Shown here piece after piece: positions 1 to 10,818 of a stretch of 64,000 nucleotides of DNA. Origin of the DNA: Henningerozyma blattae CBS 6284. Lineage: Eukaryota; Ascomycota; Saccharomycetes; Saccharomycetales; Saccharomycetaceae. Location of the stretch: contig NC_020186.1 of NCBI RefSeq assembly GCF_000315915.1, forward strand, positions 806,001 to 870,000, in the 5' to 3' direction. The first letter of the stretch is position 1; each line of letters begins with the position of its first letter. A program made the position numbers and the translations under genes. The notes under the pieces were generated by a model that worked only from the letters and a program-made list of their open reading frames with translations, made no database searches and was not told the origin of the DNA.

Positions 1-2766
1 CGGTAGCTTAGAAGTTTCGGATATTATTGATGAATTAGCTAAGCTAAAAAAGCCTTCATCATCGGATTCAGAATCTTTATTAGTGGATACATCAATATGG
101 GAAATATGTGTGATATTTTCTGGTTCTTTTTGAAATTCATTTTTAGCATTTAAAGAAGTTGAAGTTATTTCTTCAGAATTAATATCTGATGTTGAAGTAT
201 TAGAAGAACTTATATCTACAATTTTATCGTTACAGGTTGAAGGTTGAAAGTTACAAGTATTATATGTCTCTTCAGTTTCTAAAGGTAAACTGCTGTTCTT
301 TAAGATACTTTCATTATTGTTAGCATCTTCAAATTTTTTATTTGTGCTAATATCAATTTCCTCAATTTCGAAACCATATTCCATAGAAACATTATTCGAA
401 AAGGTATTTTTGTCAGTTTGATTTATTGAATACTCTTGTGTATTTCCATCAAGCTCTTCTACACAATCAGGTTCAACATCAATTTCAACATCTGGCTTGC
501 AGTTTTCAAAACTAATGTTATTTTCAGCAGTACAATTATCTTTTAAATCAGTGCAATTGTTTGGATGTATGTTGAAATTTTCATTTTGTTCACTATTTTT
601 TTCTGATGATGAACTAACATCTGAAGTATGAATTGTATCAACAGTTGCCGCATTATTTGACAGTTGATCCACAACATTCATCGCAATTGTTTGATAATCG
701 AATAAATTATTTGGCAAGTTCATATTTTCATTAGAAAAATCGCTATCAAAACGGCCCTCACTAATTTCATGTTCAATATCAGTTCCTTCATCTCCATGAC
801 CACTAGTTTCACTGAAATTATTTGCAGTATCAAAATCATCAAAATCATTCGTATTGGATGCTGTAATATCAGCTGTTGTAGTAGTAATTTTTGAAGTTGA
901 AGCTTCAATGAGTCCTACATTATCCACAGATTTTGTGGCAATAATTGAATAATCAGTTTCATTTTCTTCATTATTGTGATGTGAAATATCAAATGAAGCA
1001 ACTGATCCAGTATTTGTCGAAGCCATTAATTTATGAGGTGAATATGCTTTATTATCATTATAATTTGCATGTGATTCATAAGCTAAGCTATCCGTAACAT
1101 TTTCAATATTATGAATATTATTTACATTAGAATTATCGTTATTGTTATCAAATGGCAATGAATTAGATTTGATATAACTTCTCATTTCTAACATATCTTT
1201 ATTTTCTTGACTATTAATATTATTATCGTTCTCATCCTGATATTTCATATCCTCTTGCTTTTCATAATATTCTTCTGAATCTCTAGGTATATTTGTGTAA
1301 TTATGATGCTCATATTCTTCGCTCATACACAATTCATTATCATTATCATCTTCTTCTTGCTCTTCATTATAATCCGAAGAATAAGTTACTTGTTGAGGTG
1401 CGTGATGTTCTATTTGTTGTTGTTGTTCATCATTAGAATCTTCATCTGATAATATTATTATGCAATCATCGTTTTGTGATTGCAAAGGTTGTGTTTCTAG
1501 TTGATATGAATGTTCTTGTTTATATAGATTATCTTCTTCTTCATCAGAATTCTCCTCTTGATCGTACGAGTTTTCATCTTGCTCATATGAATTTTCTTCT
1601 TTTTCAACTTGTAAAATATTTCCATTATTGTAAAGTACTGGAGCAGAACCCGTCTGCTGTTGTTGTTCATTATTATTTTGTAGAGGTTCTTCTTGGTCCA
1701 TATCTTCCATATCTTCTTGGAAAATTTCATCTTCTTCTAGATCATCTTCCTCCATTGATTCTTCAATTTCTGATTGCTGTAATTTTTGATAAAGAACATC
1801 TCTATTAAGCTCTAGATAAGACTCTGAGCTACTTTCATCAATTTCATCACAGTATTGTTGTTCAGTAGTGTATTGACCCTTTTCATTACTTTTTTGTGCA
1901 TATTCATGATCTTCTTGATGGCTCTCTTGTGATTGTTCTTCAACATCAATTTCTTTATTATTACTAAAAAAATTTTGGTTCGCCTCGATAGATTCATCTG
2001 TTGATCCTTCAACAATATGTGTCTCTAAAGAATTCTTTATATCTTCTAAAGACCCATCCAAATTTTTTCGATTAAAGATATCTGCATGTGTCATTGAAGA
2101 CACATTTTCTCTATTTTCATTAATATGACTGACTTCTAGTTCTTGCAACGAATCTTCTTCAGACTCTTCTTGCATATCAAGTATAGGTTCATCTTTTTCA
2201 TTTAATAAATTATCAACCATTTTTTTTTCAAAATTAAATTTTTTCATTTGATCTGCTTCTAATCTTTTAATTTGATGCTTCTTTTTATTAAAATATTGAT
2301 TCCAATAAGTGTCATTTTTTTTGGATGTATTAAGAGTATCTTTACATTTGTTTACAAAATTGTTCAACCATGATAGAGTATGCTTAGTTTCTTTAATGCT
2401 ATTATCATTAGATTGATTTAAATCATGTCTTTTATCTACAATGTGTTTTGAATTATATGGATGTTTTATCGAACGTGAATGTTTCGATATTATCAGTGGG
2501 CTATTTGTACTTTTAGATAAAAATGGCTTTAATGATCTATAATTCAATGTCTGTGAAGGTATGTTATTGCTGTTATCATTAGTATTGGAATTTCTTAATA
2601 CGGAATTCTTCCTGTTGCCAAGTAAAGATGTAAAACGAGCCATATTTCTTCCTGGAGTTATAAGGTTAAGTGTTTTATCTATTTCGATGGGAGATTGATT
2701 AATGTCCTTTGCAGGTTGCTCCAAATTTTTAAAATCATCTATAGGGCTATCATTCTCCTTTGTCAT
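1..2766 (-). CDS. ESC1: ESC1-like acidic nuclear-periphery protein, N-terminal part (runs off the left edge)
   Basis: I read one frame open from the ATG at 2766 down to base 1, giving at least 922 residues without a stop. The C-terminus lies outside the window. The N-terminal ~250 residues are basic and Asn/Ser-rich; after that the protein is very rich in Glu, Asp, Gln and Asn, with short Gln runs, and has no recognisable catalytic domain. The call rests on this composition and on position: in S. cerevisiae ESC1 (1658 aa) is the divergent neighbour of TRS130, exactly as here. Esc1 anchors silent telomeric chromatin at the inner nuclear membrane. The sequence is low-complexity and fast-evolving, so homology is inferred mainly from synteny. 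Confidence 0.72.
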   Translation of the reverse strand, partial: MTKENDSPIDDFKNLEQPAKDINQSPIEIDKTLNLITPGRNMARFTSLLGNRKNSVLRNSNTNDNSNNIPSQTLNYRSLKPFLSKSTNSPLIISKHSRSIKHPYNSKHIVDKRHDLNQSNDNSIKETKHTLSWLNNFVNKCKDTLNTSKKNDTYWNQYFNKKKHQIKRLEADQMKKFNFEKKMVDNLLNEKDEPILDMQEESEEDSLQELEVSHINENRENVSSMTHADIFNRKNLDGSLEDIKNSLETHIVEGSTDESIEANQNFFSNNKEIDVEEQSQESHQEDHEYAQKSNEKGQYTTEQQYCDEIDESSSESYLELNRDVLYQKLQQSEIEESMEEDDLEEDEIFQEDMEDMDQEEPLQNNNEQQQQTGSAPVLYNNGNILQVEKEENSYEQDENSYDQEENSDEEEDNLYKQEHSYQLETQPLQSQNDDCIIILSDEDSNDEQQQQIEHHAPQQVTYSSDYNEEQEEDDNDNELCMSEEYEHHNYTNIPRDSEEYYEKQEDMKYQDENDNNINSQENKDMLEMRSYIKSNSLPFDNNNDNSNVNNIHNIENVTDSLAYESHANYNDNKAYSPHKLMASTNTGSVASFDISHHNNEENETDYSIIATKSVDNVGLIEASTSKITTTTADITASNTNDFDDFDTANNFSETSGHGDEGTDIEHEISEGRFDSDFSNENMNLPNNLFDYQTIAMNVVDQLSNNAATVDTIHTSDVSSSSEKNSEQNENFNIHPNNCTDLKDNCTAENNISFENCKPDVEIDVEPDCVEELDGNTQEYSINQTDKNTFSNNVSMEYGFEIEEIDISTNKKFEDANNNESILKNSSLPLETEETYNTCNFQPSTCNDKIVDISSSNTSTSDINSEEITSTSLNAKNEFQKEPENITHISHIDVSTNKDSESDDEGFFSLANSSIISETSKLP

Positions 2767-3264
2767 TTTATAATTGCTCTAGATAGGGATTCTTAATAAA
2801 GGTATAAAGTCAATGGAGTGTTTAATTTTGTAGAACACGTATTAAGAGTAAGATAATGATAAATGTACCGCCTTTATGAACTAGTCGGGACCCTTATAAT
2901 TATCCCTTACATATATCATCGATTTAATCTTCAAATAATATCAGTATTTAATTCTAATTTTCTATTTTTGTTTTTGTTTTTCGATAGCCCGTGTCACAAA
3001 TCTTGGAAAATTTTCGCGTCGTATCTTTGGTGTCACTGAAATTATTAAGCATATGTAAATATTATAAACCACGGTAAATATATATTTACAAAACAAAATA
3101 TATGAGTTAATGGTTTTACAGTCTTAATAAATATTTCTTTAGTAGGTAATAGCATTTTTTCAGTAAGAAAGATTAATATTGAAGGGTTAAGTTGAATATT
3201 ATATAATATTTTTTTTGATTTGGAAAAGTATAATATTTTAAGAATAATAACAAATAAAAAAACA

Positions 3265-3366
<102 letters not shown>

Positions 3367-3496
3367 AAAGCAATACTATCTTAAATTCTTAAATGAGATT
3401 CTCATTATTAAAAGCAAAACTTCACCTCTTTTTTCTTGTATTTTCTATTTTTCATCATACTATAATTTCCTTTAAAATATTTGATGACACAGAAAG

Positions 3497-3503
3497 TTAC
3501 CCG
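3497..3503 (+). promoter_or_regulatory. Reb1-type site (TTACCCG)
   Basis: TTACCCG followed by GG lies about 270 bp before the TRS130 ATG. Reb1 is a general regulatory factor that clears nucleosomes at yeast promoters. The match is exact, but a 7-mer can occur by chance. Confidence 0.5.
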
Positions 3504-3775
3504 GGCATTATTAGAATTTGAAAAATGACAATAATAATAATTAATTGTTTTTATTTTTTATGATTTACATCTGAAGACTAGTTAGATTCATAAAGTGTTT
3601 AGTAAATAGAAAGGCATCTTACATGATTCAACACTAAACTTACATGCTTCTTAAGGGTAATTATCGGAGCGTATTGTTGTTGTTGTTGTAATACATAATA
3701 TCCATTTAACGTCATTACCAGTAGATCCAATTAAACACCCCAATAAAAAAACCATCCATTCCTTCGTTTGTAATC

Positions 3776-6700
3776 ATGCCACAAGGTGTTGTGATCAGCT
3801 ATTTTGATCCTTTTGATACCTTTGATGCTGTTAAAGATGAGTTTTTAAAAGTACTGGATTTAAGCAACGTTCATTGGAAATCAACAGATGGGAACCTAAA
3901 GACTATTGATCGAATTTCAGTGAAATTATTGACTGAAACCAATTCAAATGAAAAAATGATTCAAGTTTCCAAGCCTTTTATTAAATTTCTAGTGGTAACA
4001 TGTAAATCAATTGATGATTATCGTTCAAAAGTGCGCCCCTTAATACGCCAATGGTTACCAGAAAACTATCTACATTCAAGTGGTAATGACTCTACTATAA
4101 TTGAAGATTTTAATAAAAAAAAATCAAATAAAGAAGATAGAAACATGGAGAAAATCTTACGATCTATGAATTCAAAGCCTATAATCCTATTATATTCCAA
4201 TGCAGAAGTAATCAACTCAACGCTATTCAAATCAACTACATTAATTGAAAAATTCAATAAAGATTTCCCAGATATTCAAACTTTAGAAATTAAATCTGTT
4301 TACAAATCACCTAATGAGAAGATGCAATTTTGGAATAATTTAAGTTCTACTCTGAAAAATTATCTCTTGGATATATTTGAAGATAGATTAAATTTTTTAA
4401 ATAATCATTTAAATAATTTGGAATTAACAGAACAGAATTTGAATAATATTTTAATCTTAAGGGAAAATGTCTTAGATCTTTTATCAGAATTTAACATTTT
4501 AGATAAAGCAAATGAACAATTGAATTTACTTCAAGATATTGTAGAGACTCACTTAAAATCAAAATTATTAAAGGGTTCTCTAGAGATTCCTTTCAAATTG
4601 AAAGTGCATAGTAATGCTAATGATGATACTAATGATAATGATGATAACTTTAATAATGATGGTCATTTTGTTTCAATTGATAAACTAATCTCGCAAAATG
4701 ATATGTCAATTTTCCAATTGAATAAATATTTTTTTCAAAAAAATATACGACTATTACATTTAGAACCTTCAACAACAATTAGATTCTACAAAACTTATAA
4801 ATTATTAAAAGGCTTCATAAAAAATATTGATATAGAATTTAAAGATGATCCCAATTTATTATTATTTAAATATCATTTATTAGACCGTTTGTTAACACTT
4901 TTAGATGAAATATACTTGCCAAATAATACAACAAACTCACTTTTACCAGTTTCTACCACTAATTCTGCCTTACCGCCTTTATATATTGAAATTAGAGCTC
5001 AAATGCTTCTATTCCAAAGAGATTGTTGGTTACAAGGTATATTACAAAATACTGAATATAAATTGGTAGGTAAATCATATCCTCATAATCCCTTATCAGT
5101 TAAATCTAATTTTAGTGATATTGTTTCATTATATAAAACCGAATCTTCATTCCAAGATGAATTTATGAATTTGACAAAAAAAATTATAGGGATCTTTTCA
5201 CAGTGTAATGGAAATTATGATCGAACAATTGATCTTTTATCTGTAGAGATTGGGTTAATTCACTATCAACGGAAAGAATATAGCAAAGCAATTAACGTTT
5301 TTACATCTGCATATGAATATTATTCTAATTCTAATTGGAATTTAATTGGGTTGGGAATTTTGAATGTATTTGTGGATTCTTTAAATAAATGTGAAAATTT
5401 AAAATATTTGAAAATTGATAACACAAATGTTCCAGTTTCTACAATCTTATGTAATTCGTATTTGAATATATTAAAGATGAACCAAAAAAATGATGAAAAA
5501 CTAAAACTTTGGGAGAAATTTAAAGATTCATTAACAAATTTAAGTGACACATTACTTTATAAATTTGATCATTATTTTAAAATAAAGTACAGTACTAAAA
5601 TTGATATTCCAAGACCAAATACTTACTCAATTGATATTAATATTGATAATTTTTTAATACCTGATGAAATAGATGTTGATTCGATTATATTAACTTTCCA
5701 CAACGTTATTCCCAATAATTTTGATGAAGATAATGATATTTTAATCTTCCAAACAGAAAATGTAAAATTAAAAAAAAATATTAATAAAATCACATTATAT
5801 TCAACTTCTATTTCGTTTGCAAATTTTAAGATCATGAGTTGTGAAGTTAATATTGGAAACACTACTTTTATAAAAAAATTTAAATTCAATAAACACAAAA
5901 TTTCATATCCAATTTTACAAATTGTTCCATTATATAATGAAAATAACTTTGAAGTAGATATACGACAAGATACTGAAATGACTTTGGGTGAATATTTATT
6001 TAAATTGAAATATAAAAATGTTGAGAAAATCAAAGATTTAAATATTAAAATTGATGTCTTGCCTGATGAACCTACCGATTTACCTGAAGAACCATCAAAT
6101 AAGAATGGATTTGAAAAAAAATATCCTGTTTCATTATCTAATAAAAAGAAACAATATTTTATGGAAATTACTAAGGATGAGTTAGTTCATAAATTTCAAT
6201 ATTATATAAATAAAAATGGTGGTACTTTTTACTTATATGTAAAATCTACATTTACATTGATTGATGATGATTCTAAGACCGAATATTCAGAAGTTAAAAT
6301 TTTATCATTTTTAAATCATATTCCAATATCTGTATCTGTTGAAGATATTTTCAAAAAAAATGCATTTTATTTCAAATTTTTCTTAAATGTTTCTACAGGT
6401 CATGAACCAATTGTTTTACATCAATCTAGTTTAATACCAAATAAATCAAATAATGAAAAATATAAAATATTTGGTAATTATAAACCAAGTGAACCAATAT
6501 ATTTGACAGATGGTGATATAGAGAATTGTTTGAACTGTTATAGTATTAAGCCTGAGGGAATAAAATTTGATTCCAATGATTCATTTAAATTGTCTATGAA
6601 ATATAATACATTGAAGGAACAATTGGATTTACTAGTAACGGATGCAATATTAGTAGGTGGTGAAATCCTTTGGTATGAGCAGTTTGAAAAATGGAAATTA

Positions 6701-7315
6701 TATTGGGAAAGAGAAGTTTTACCATTATTAATATATGATTTTGAAGATTTTGAGAAATCTAAAAAAATTAAATTAATTCCAGAGATACTTAACATTAATA
6801 GGTTGAACAATTGTTTTATGAATTTAGGTATTCCACTAAATGTCTCTAAAGTTATGTTAAAATGTCTAAGAGATATTGAAGAGGGAATTAAACTATCAGA
6901 TATAGACGTTGCTGCTTATTCCAAAAATATCGTTGGAAAACAATTAAATATACCAGTTCAATTACCAGAGTTTGAACAATTATTCCATGTGGAATTTTTC
7001 CCTGAAACTATAAGGGATACTGTGGAACTAGGTGTTCCTATTTCATACACAGTTAAGATTGAAAGCATTGGATCCAAATGGGGTGTTCAAAATAATGATG
7101 AAGAATTTATATTTGAATTATTAAATAATAATGAATGGCTAATTCATGGTAAAAAAAGAATACGAATCAAAAATTGTAATTCTGAATTTAAAATCATTTT
7201 TGTTCCTATGAGGAAAGGATATTATGCCTTACCAAAAGTAGAAATATTTAATTTAGAAGGTGAACAATGTAGAGTTGATAATCCAAATCTTTTTGAAACT
7301 ATATTAGTCTTTTAA
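3776..7315 (+). CDS. TRS130: TRAPPII complex subunit Trs130
   Basis: 1179 residues, slightly longer than S. cerevisiae Trs130 (1102 aa). Trs130 (TRAPPC10 family) is a TRAPPII-specific subunit; the complex is the exchange factor for the Rab Ypt31/32 at the late Golgi. The central block around residues 470-560 (DRTIDLLSVEIGLIHYQRKEYSKAI) fits a helical, TPR-like part, and the C-terminal third is beta-rich, ending in the family-like LFETILVF. Asn/Asp-rich stretches, for example near residue 280, look like lineage-specific insertions. Divergent from ESC1, as in S. cerevisiae (YMR218C/YMR219W). The ATG at 3776 starts the conserved N-terminus and no upstream in-frame alternative is needed. Confidence 0.93.
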   Translation: MPQGVVISYFDPFDTFDAVKDEFLKVLDLSNVHWKSTDGNLKTIDRISVKLLTETNSNEKMIQVSKPFIKFLVVTCKSIDDYRSKVRPLIRQWLPENYLHSSGNDSTIIEDFNKKKSNKEDRNMEKILRSMNSKPIILLYSNAEVINSTLFKSTTLIEKFNKDFPDIQTLEIKSVYKSPNEKMQFWNNLSSTLKNYLLDIFEDRLNFLNNHLNNLELTEQNLNNILILRENVLDLLSEFNILDKANEQLNLLQDIVETHLKSKLLKGSLEIPFKLKVHSNANDDTNDNDDNFNNDGHFVSIDKLISQNDMSIFQLNKYFFQKNIRLLHLEPSTTIRFYKTYKLLKGFIKNIDIEFKDDPNLLLFKYHLLDRLLTLLDEIYLPNNTTNSLLPVSTTNSALPPLYIEIRAQMLLFQRDCWLQGILQNTEYKLVGKSYPHNPLSVKSNFSDIVSLYKTESSFQDEFMNLTKKIIGIFSQCNGNYDRTIDLLSVEIGLIHYQRKEYSKAINVFTSAYEYYSNSNWNLIGLGILNVFVDSLNKCENLKYLKIDNTNVPVSTILCNSYLNILKMNQKNDEKLKLWEKFKDSLTNLSDTLLYKFDHYFKIKYSTKIDIPRPNTYSIDINIDNFLIPDEIDVDSIILTFHNVIPNNFDEDNDILIFQTENVKLKKNINKITLYSTSISFANFKIMSCEVNIGNTTFIKKFKFNKHKISYPILQIVPLYNENNFEVDIRQDTEMTLGEYLFKLKYKNVEKIKDLNIKIDVLPDEPTDLPEEPSNKNGFEKKYPVSLSNKKKQYFMEITKDELVHKFQYYINKNGGTFYLYVKSTFTLIDDDSKTEYSEVKILSFLNHIPISVSVEDIFKKNAFYFKFFLNVSTGHEPIVLHQSSLIPNKSNNEKYKIFGNYKPSEPIYLTDGDIENCLNCYSIKPEGIKFDSNDSFKLSMKYNTLKEQLDLLVTDAILVGGEILWYEQFEKWKLYWEREVLPLLIYDFEDFEKSKKIKLIPEILNINRLNNCFMNLGIPLNVSKVMLKCLRDIEEGIKLSDIDVAAYSKNIVGKQLNIPVQLPEFEQLFHVEFFPETIRDTVELGVPISYTVKIESIGSKWGVQNNDEEFIFELLNNNEWLIHGKKRIRIKNCNSEFKIIFVPMRKGYYALPKVEIFNLEGEQCRVDNPNLFETILVF

Positions 7316-7610
7316 TACACAAACATATATATCCAAATTTATAAACAATAAATAAGTTATTGTATGTAACAATTAACACACAATCAAACAATCAAAAAAA
7401 AAATAAAAAAAAAATAAATAAGTAAATAAATAAATAAAAAATAAATAAAAGTAATATATAGCCATATTTAAAATAAGGTAAAAATATGAAATAAATAATC
7501 AAATGAGCGAAATAAATAATTAATTTTATAATATAAATTTGAATGTCATGCATATATTAAGTTTAGGTTGATGTTATTTATAGGAAAATGTATCTTAAAA
7601 ATTTGGATAA

Positions 7611-8390
7611 TTAAAAAGTCAAGATTGAATTTACCAAAGAAATTGGATCGGGATGAGGGCTCACTACATCAGGCTTTAAATCATTAGAAATCAAATATTC
7701 ACGAGTATAAGGTCCAATTGCAGCAAGATGGAATGGTGATGAGTTTAATTTATGATCATTTAAATATTTTAAAATATCTTTTGTTCCTTGAGGACTAAAT
7801 AATATAATCCATGAGTTTGGTTTAAATACAGATTTAAATCTCAAAAGGCTATCATCCAAAGATATGGTCTTGTATGTAACTATTTCTTCCACTGATATAT
7901 TGAACTTAGTCTTTAATGCCTTTGTAATAGTATCTTTATGTTTTTCTCCTGTTAAAAATAGTGGTTTTTGAGTAAGATCATATTGATCTAATTCAGATAT
8001 AATTAATTTGGCTAATGCTTCTGCATTACCGGTTTCAGTACCTCTAATATCTTTAAATTTTAGGTTTCTCAAACATTTAGCAGTAGCAGGACCCACAGTA
8101 TAAACTGGTTTATTTAATAATTTTTCAAAATTTTGACTTGGATATTGATTATTTAAATCTTTTTCATTTAAAAAAGTTAATGCCCGTTGTGAAGTAACTA
8201 TTATGAAAGGTAATTCATCCAAATAATCCGAATCGTTTAAAACTGGGACGATTTGATTGATAATATTTGTATGTGTTATTACAGGAAGAAAATTTGGATA
8301 ATATCCATACTTATCGAATATTTTATAATAATCGTCATCTTTTGAATTAGACTCTCTTGGGTTCTTTAAAAGAATAACATTTCCATTCAT
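7611..8390 (-). CDS. HEM4: Uroporphyrinogen-III synthase
   Basis: 259 residues (S. cerevisiae Hem4 is 275). The enzyme closes and isomerises hydroxymethylbilane to uroporphyrinogen III, the fourth step of heme synthesis, in the cytosol. The N-terminus (MNGNVILLKNPRES) and the internal segments IIVTSQRAL (near residue 64), YTVGPATAK (near residue 95) and FSPQGTKDIL (near residue 199) are typical of the two-lobed HemD fold. It lies tail-to-tail with TRS130 and downstream of SCJ1 on the same strand. In S. cerevisiae it is on chromosome XV next to CAF20, while SCJ1 is on XIII. Confidence 0.93.
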   Translation of the reverse strand: MNGNVILLKNPRESNSKDDDYYKIFDKYGYYPNFLPVITHTNIINQIVPVLNDSDYLDELPFIIVTSQRALTFLNEKDLNNQYPSQNFEKLLNKPVYTVGPATAKCLRNLKFKDIRGTETGNAEALAKLIISELDQYDLTQKPLFLTGEKHKDTITKALKTKFNISVEEIVTYKTISLDDSLLRFKSVFKPNSWIILFSPQGTKDILKYLNDHKLNSSPFHLAAIGPYTREYLISNDLKPDVVSPHPDPISLVNSILTF

Positions 8391-8730
8391 TTTTAATTCA
8401 TCTTATGAGGTAGAATCATAGATATTATATACTTATTCATATTATATCAAAAGATACACGTATATAAATATTCATAAATATATATATATATACATATATA
8501 TGTATCTATAATGTTAAAAGTTTCATCTTTTTTAAAATTGAAGGAGTTGATGTATTTCGTTGCGGACCTGGCTAAATTGAAATTACTAAAAAAAGACAAA
8601 GACAAAATATGATGCATCCATATGTAATTAAACCTAAAAAACATTAAGATAAAACAAAAAAAAAAAGAAAAAGAAAAAAAAAACAGCATTATTAAACGTA
8701 AATTAAATTGAGATGATGAGCTAAGAATTA
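8391..8730. other. SCJ1-HEM4 intergenic region
   Basis: 340 bp carrying the SCJ1 3' end and the HEM4 promoter. It holds a TA-repeat near 8475-8500 and A-rich tracts near 8650-8690. No gene seen. Confidence 0.7.
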
Positions 8731-9885
8731 TTACAACTCATCATTCAAATGATGAGAACCTTTTGGTATGATGACTTTATAATCAATGTATAAATCACCG
8801 AATTTATTCTTTTTGTTTGGAATTGGCATACCAAACCCTTTCAATATTTCTATTTCACCATCATAAATGGTGACATTTGGAGATCGTTTCAGGTTGATAC
8901 GTTTTTTAGGATCCAAGAAATCCAAAGTTCTTTCCCAATTACCATATAATGCTTCATTTAATGATATGTATTCTGTTCTGAAAAGATTATTACCACGTCT
9001 TCTATAACCTAAATTATCCAATGGCAATTCGTTGAATTCAATTATAACATCACCGGGCTCGTAGTTTGGATTTTTTTCAGCTTGACCAGCTTTAACCTCT
9101 ACATGATTTCTTGGAGAACCTGGAGGCACATACACTTTAAAATCTTTTAATTTCTGTTGAACTTTAGCACCATTACAGACTTTACAGAAATTCTTGATTA
9201 GATGGCCTTGACCACGGCATCTGCCACATGGTTGTTGAATCTGTTGAGTCATCATCCCCATTCTGATGATTTGGATAATAATACCGCTACCTTTACAATC
9301 AGGACAAACTTTTGTCTTACCATCTTCAGAACCTGTCCCATGACAATGATCACAATCATCGTGTAAATTTAAGGCAAATTGGAAGTCAAACCCTTGGTAG
9401 TATTGTTTCAAAGATAATTGTTGTTCCACTTTCAAAGATGGGCCTCTTCTTTGGCCACCGCCACCGCCAAATGGATTGCCGCCGAATGGGTTTCCTCCTC
9501 CTGGACCTCCTCCATGAAACATTTTTTCAAACATATCAAATGGATCATGGAAGGGCTGGCCTCCTGGACCACCTTCTGGACCGCCATGTTGAGCATTGTT
9601 AACAAAGGCATCATGGCCCATTTGATCGTATTGTCTCTTTTTATCTGGATCACCCAACACATCATAGGCTTCGCCTACCTTAATAAAATTCTGTTGAGCA
9701 TCCTTATCGTTCTTATTCTTGTCAGGATGGTATTTCTTGGATAACTTACGGTAAGCAGATTTAATTTCTTTTTCATATTTGTAATTTTTGTTTATACCCA
9801 AAATCTTGTAGTAATCATCAGCTCCCAGCACTGTTAAAAATAGTAATTGTACCACTAGCAACGAATAGAGGAACCGTTTCAACAT
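8731..9885 (-). CDS. SCJ1: ER-lumenal DnaJ-type (Hsp40) co-chaperone
   Basis: Scj1 partners the lumenal Hsp70 Kar2 in folding and ER-associated degradation. I start at the ATG at 9885 (384 aa) because it opens directly onto a signal peptide (LKRFLYSLLVVQLLFLTVLGA). An in-frame ATG at 9909 would add eight polar residues before it. After the signal come a J domain with HPD at residues 53-55, a Gly-rich region (about 100-140), four CxxCxGxG-type zinc repeats (about 175-250) and the C-terminal substrate domain. The protein ends in NDEL, a variant of the HDEL/KDEL retrieval signal (S. cerevisiae Scj1 ends KDEL). Its S. cerevisiae counterpart is YMR214W. Confidence 0.95.
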   Translation of the reverse strand: MLKRFLYSLLVVQLLFLTVLGADDYYKILGINKNYKYEKEIKSAYRKLSKKYHPDKNKNDKDAQQNFIKVGEAYDVLGDPDKKRQYDQMGHDAFVNNAQHGGPEGGPGGQPFHDPFDMFEKMFHGGGPGGGNPFGGNPFGGGGGQRRGPSLKVEQQLSLKQYYQGFDFQFALNLHDDCDHCHGTGSEDGKTKVCPDCKGSGIIIQIIRMGMMTQQIQQPCGRCRGQGHLIKNFCKVCNGAKVQQKLKDFKVYVPPGSPRNHVEVKAGQAEKNPNYEPGDVIIEFNELPLDNLGYRRRGNNLFRTEYISLNEALYGNWERTLDFLDPKKRINLKRSPNVTIYDGEIEILKGFGMPIPNKKNKFGDLYIDYKVIIPKGSHHLNDEL

Positions 9886-10329
9886 TATTACGGATATCTC
9901 ACAATTCAAAGAGACGACAGGCCTTAGTAGGTTTGTTTGAGATTTAATCTTTATTTCTATTTTTTTTTTTTTTTTTTGTGAGTTAATATAAAATTATATA
10001 ATTCGGTTAAAAAGCCACGTCCGCTTTTCTCGCTAAAATAATGTGAAATTTTATTCATTAATAATATATACTATTATTATAAATCACAAATATATTATCA
10101 TTATTTAAAATTGATTTTATTTTTAATTATTTTTTTATTTTTTTATAAATTTTCTTTAATCAAAACTTAATATCTACAACCTATCAAGTGCTCATTGAAT
10201 AACAAAAAGTACCATACTATTAGAGTCTTGAAAATATTTTTTTGAAGGTTATACTAGAACTATACAGGATATATATATCTGAATAGGGGTCGGATATGTA
10301 TGTTTACATAGATCGTAAAAGTGGGGTGT
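9886..10329. other. SCJ1 promoter / CAF20 3' region
   Basis: About 440 bp, very AT-rich, with a T18-type run near 9960-9978. The only GC-rich patch is AAAGCCACGTCCGC near 10010-10025, about 130 bp before SCJ1; its ACGT core could be a bZIP (unfolded-protein-response-like) site, but this is speculative. No gene seen. Confidence 0.6.
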
Positions 10330-10818
10330 CTATTCGTCGTCAGATTCGGATTCTAAAGCAGCAAATGCATTGAAATTCAAAGTCTGTTTATCTGCAACGA
10401 TGTCCTTGGTATCTGCGGGTCTCGAAGATGAGATGTTCTTGTTGTTTGGCTTAACTTTCACTACTTCATGGAAGGATCCTGGAGAAGATTCCTTCTTGGA
10501 TTTAGATGATTGTTCATCGTCTTCAATAGCAGAAGATTCATCCTTGGCAGAAGTATCCAAAGTGGACCACCCGTTTTCATCAGTCTTGAATTTAGGCTTG
10601 TTATGTTTGATCTTTGGTTTCATCATGTTGTGGTAATGATGAGACGATCTTCTACGGTTGAAATGGCCACCGTGAGCAAATTCTTCATCCTTCAACAATT
10701 GAACTTGTTTGATTTTTTCAATGATGGCTCTAAATTCCACAGCATCAAAATCTACAGGTTGGATTTCACTAGGTTTCAATTGGAGTAATTCTTCAATGGA
10801 GTATCTGTTTTCAATCAT
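10330..10818 (-). CDS. CAF20: eIF4E-binding translational repressor Caf20 (p20)
   Basis: 162 residues, almost the S. cerevisiae length (161). Caf20 competes with eIF4G for the cap-binding protein eIF4E and represses a subset of mRNAs. The canonical eIF4E-binding motif YxxxxL-phi is present at the N-terminus: Tyr6, Leu11 and Leu12 in YSIEELL. The rest is charged and low in structure, with Ser/Glu/Lys-rich stretches and an acidic end (ESESDDE). Codon use looks more biased than in the neighbours, as expected for an abundant protein. In S. cerevisiae (YOR276W) it lies next to HEM4; here SCJ1 lies between them. Confidence 0.94.
   Translation of the reverse strand: MIENRYSIEELLQLKPSEIQPVDFDAVEFRAIIEKIKQVQLLKDEEFAHGGHFNRRRSSHHYHNMMKPKIKHNKPKFKTDENGWSTLDTSAKDESSAIEDDEQSSKSKKESSPGSFHEVVKVKPNNKNISSSRPADTKDIVADKQTLNFNAFAALESESDDE

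Noticed and set aside
9910..10329. Search for snR31 and snR5, which lie between CAF20 and HEM4 in S. cerevisiae
   Set aside because: The interval, and the one at 8391-8730, are too AT-rich and show no two-hairpin H/ACA arrangement that I can support.
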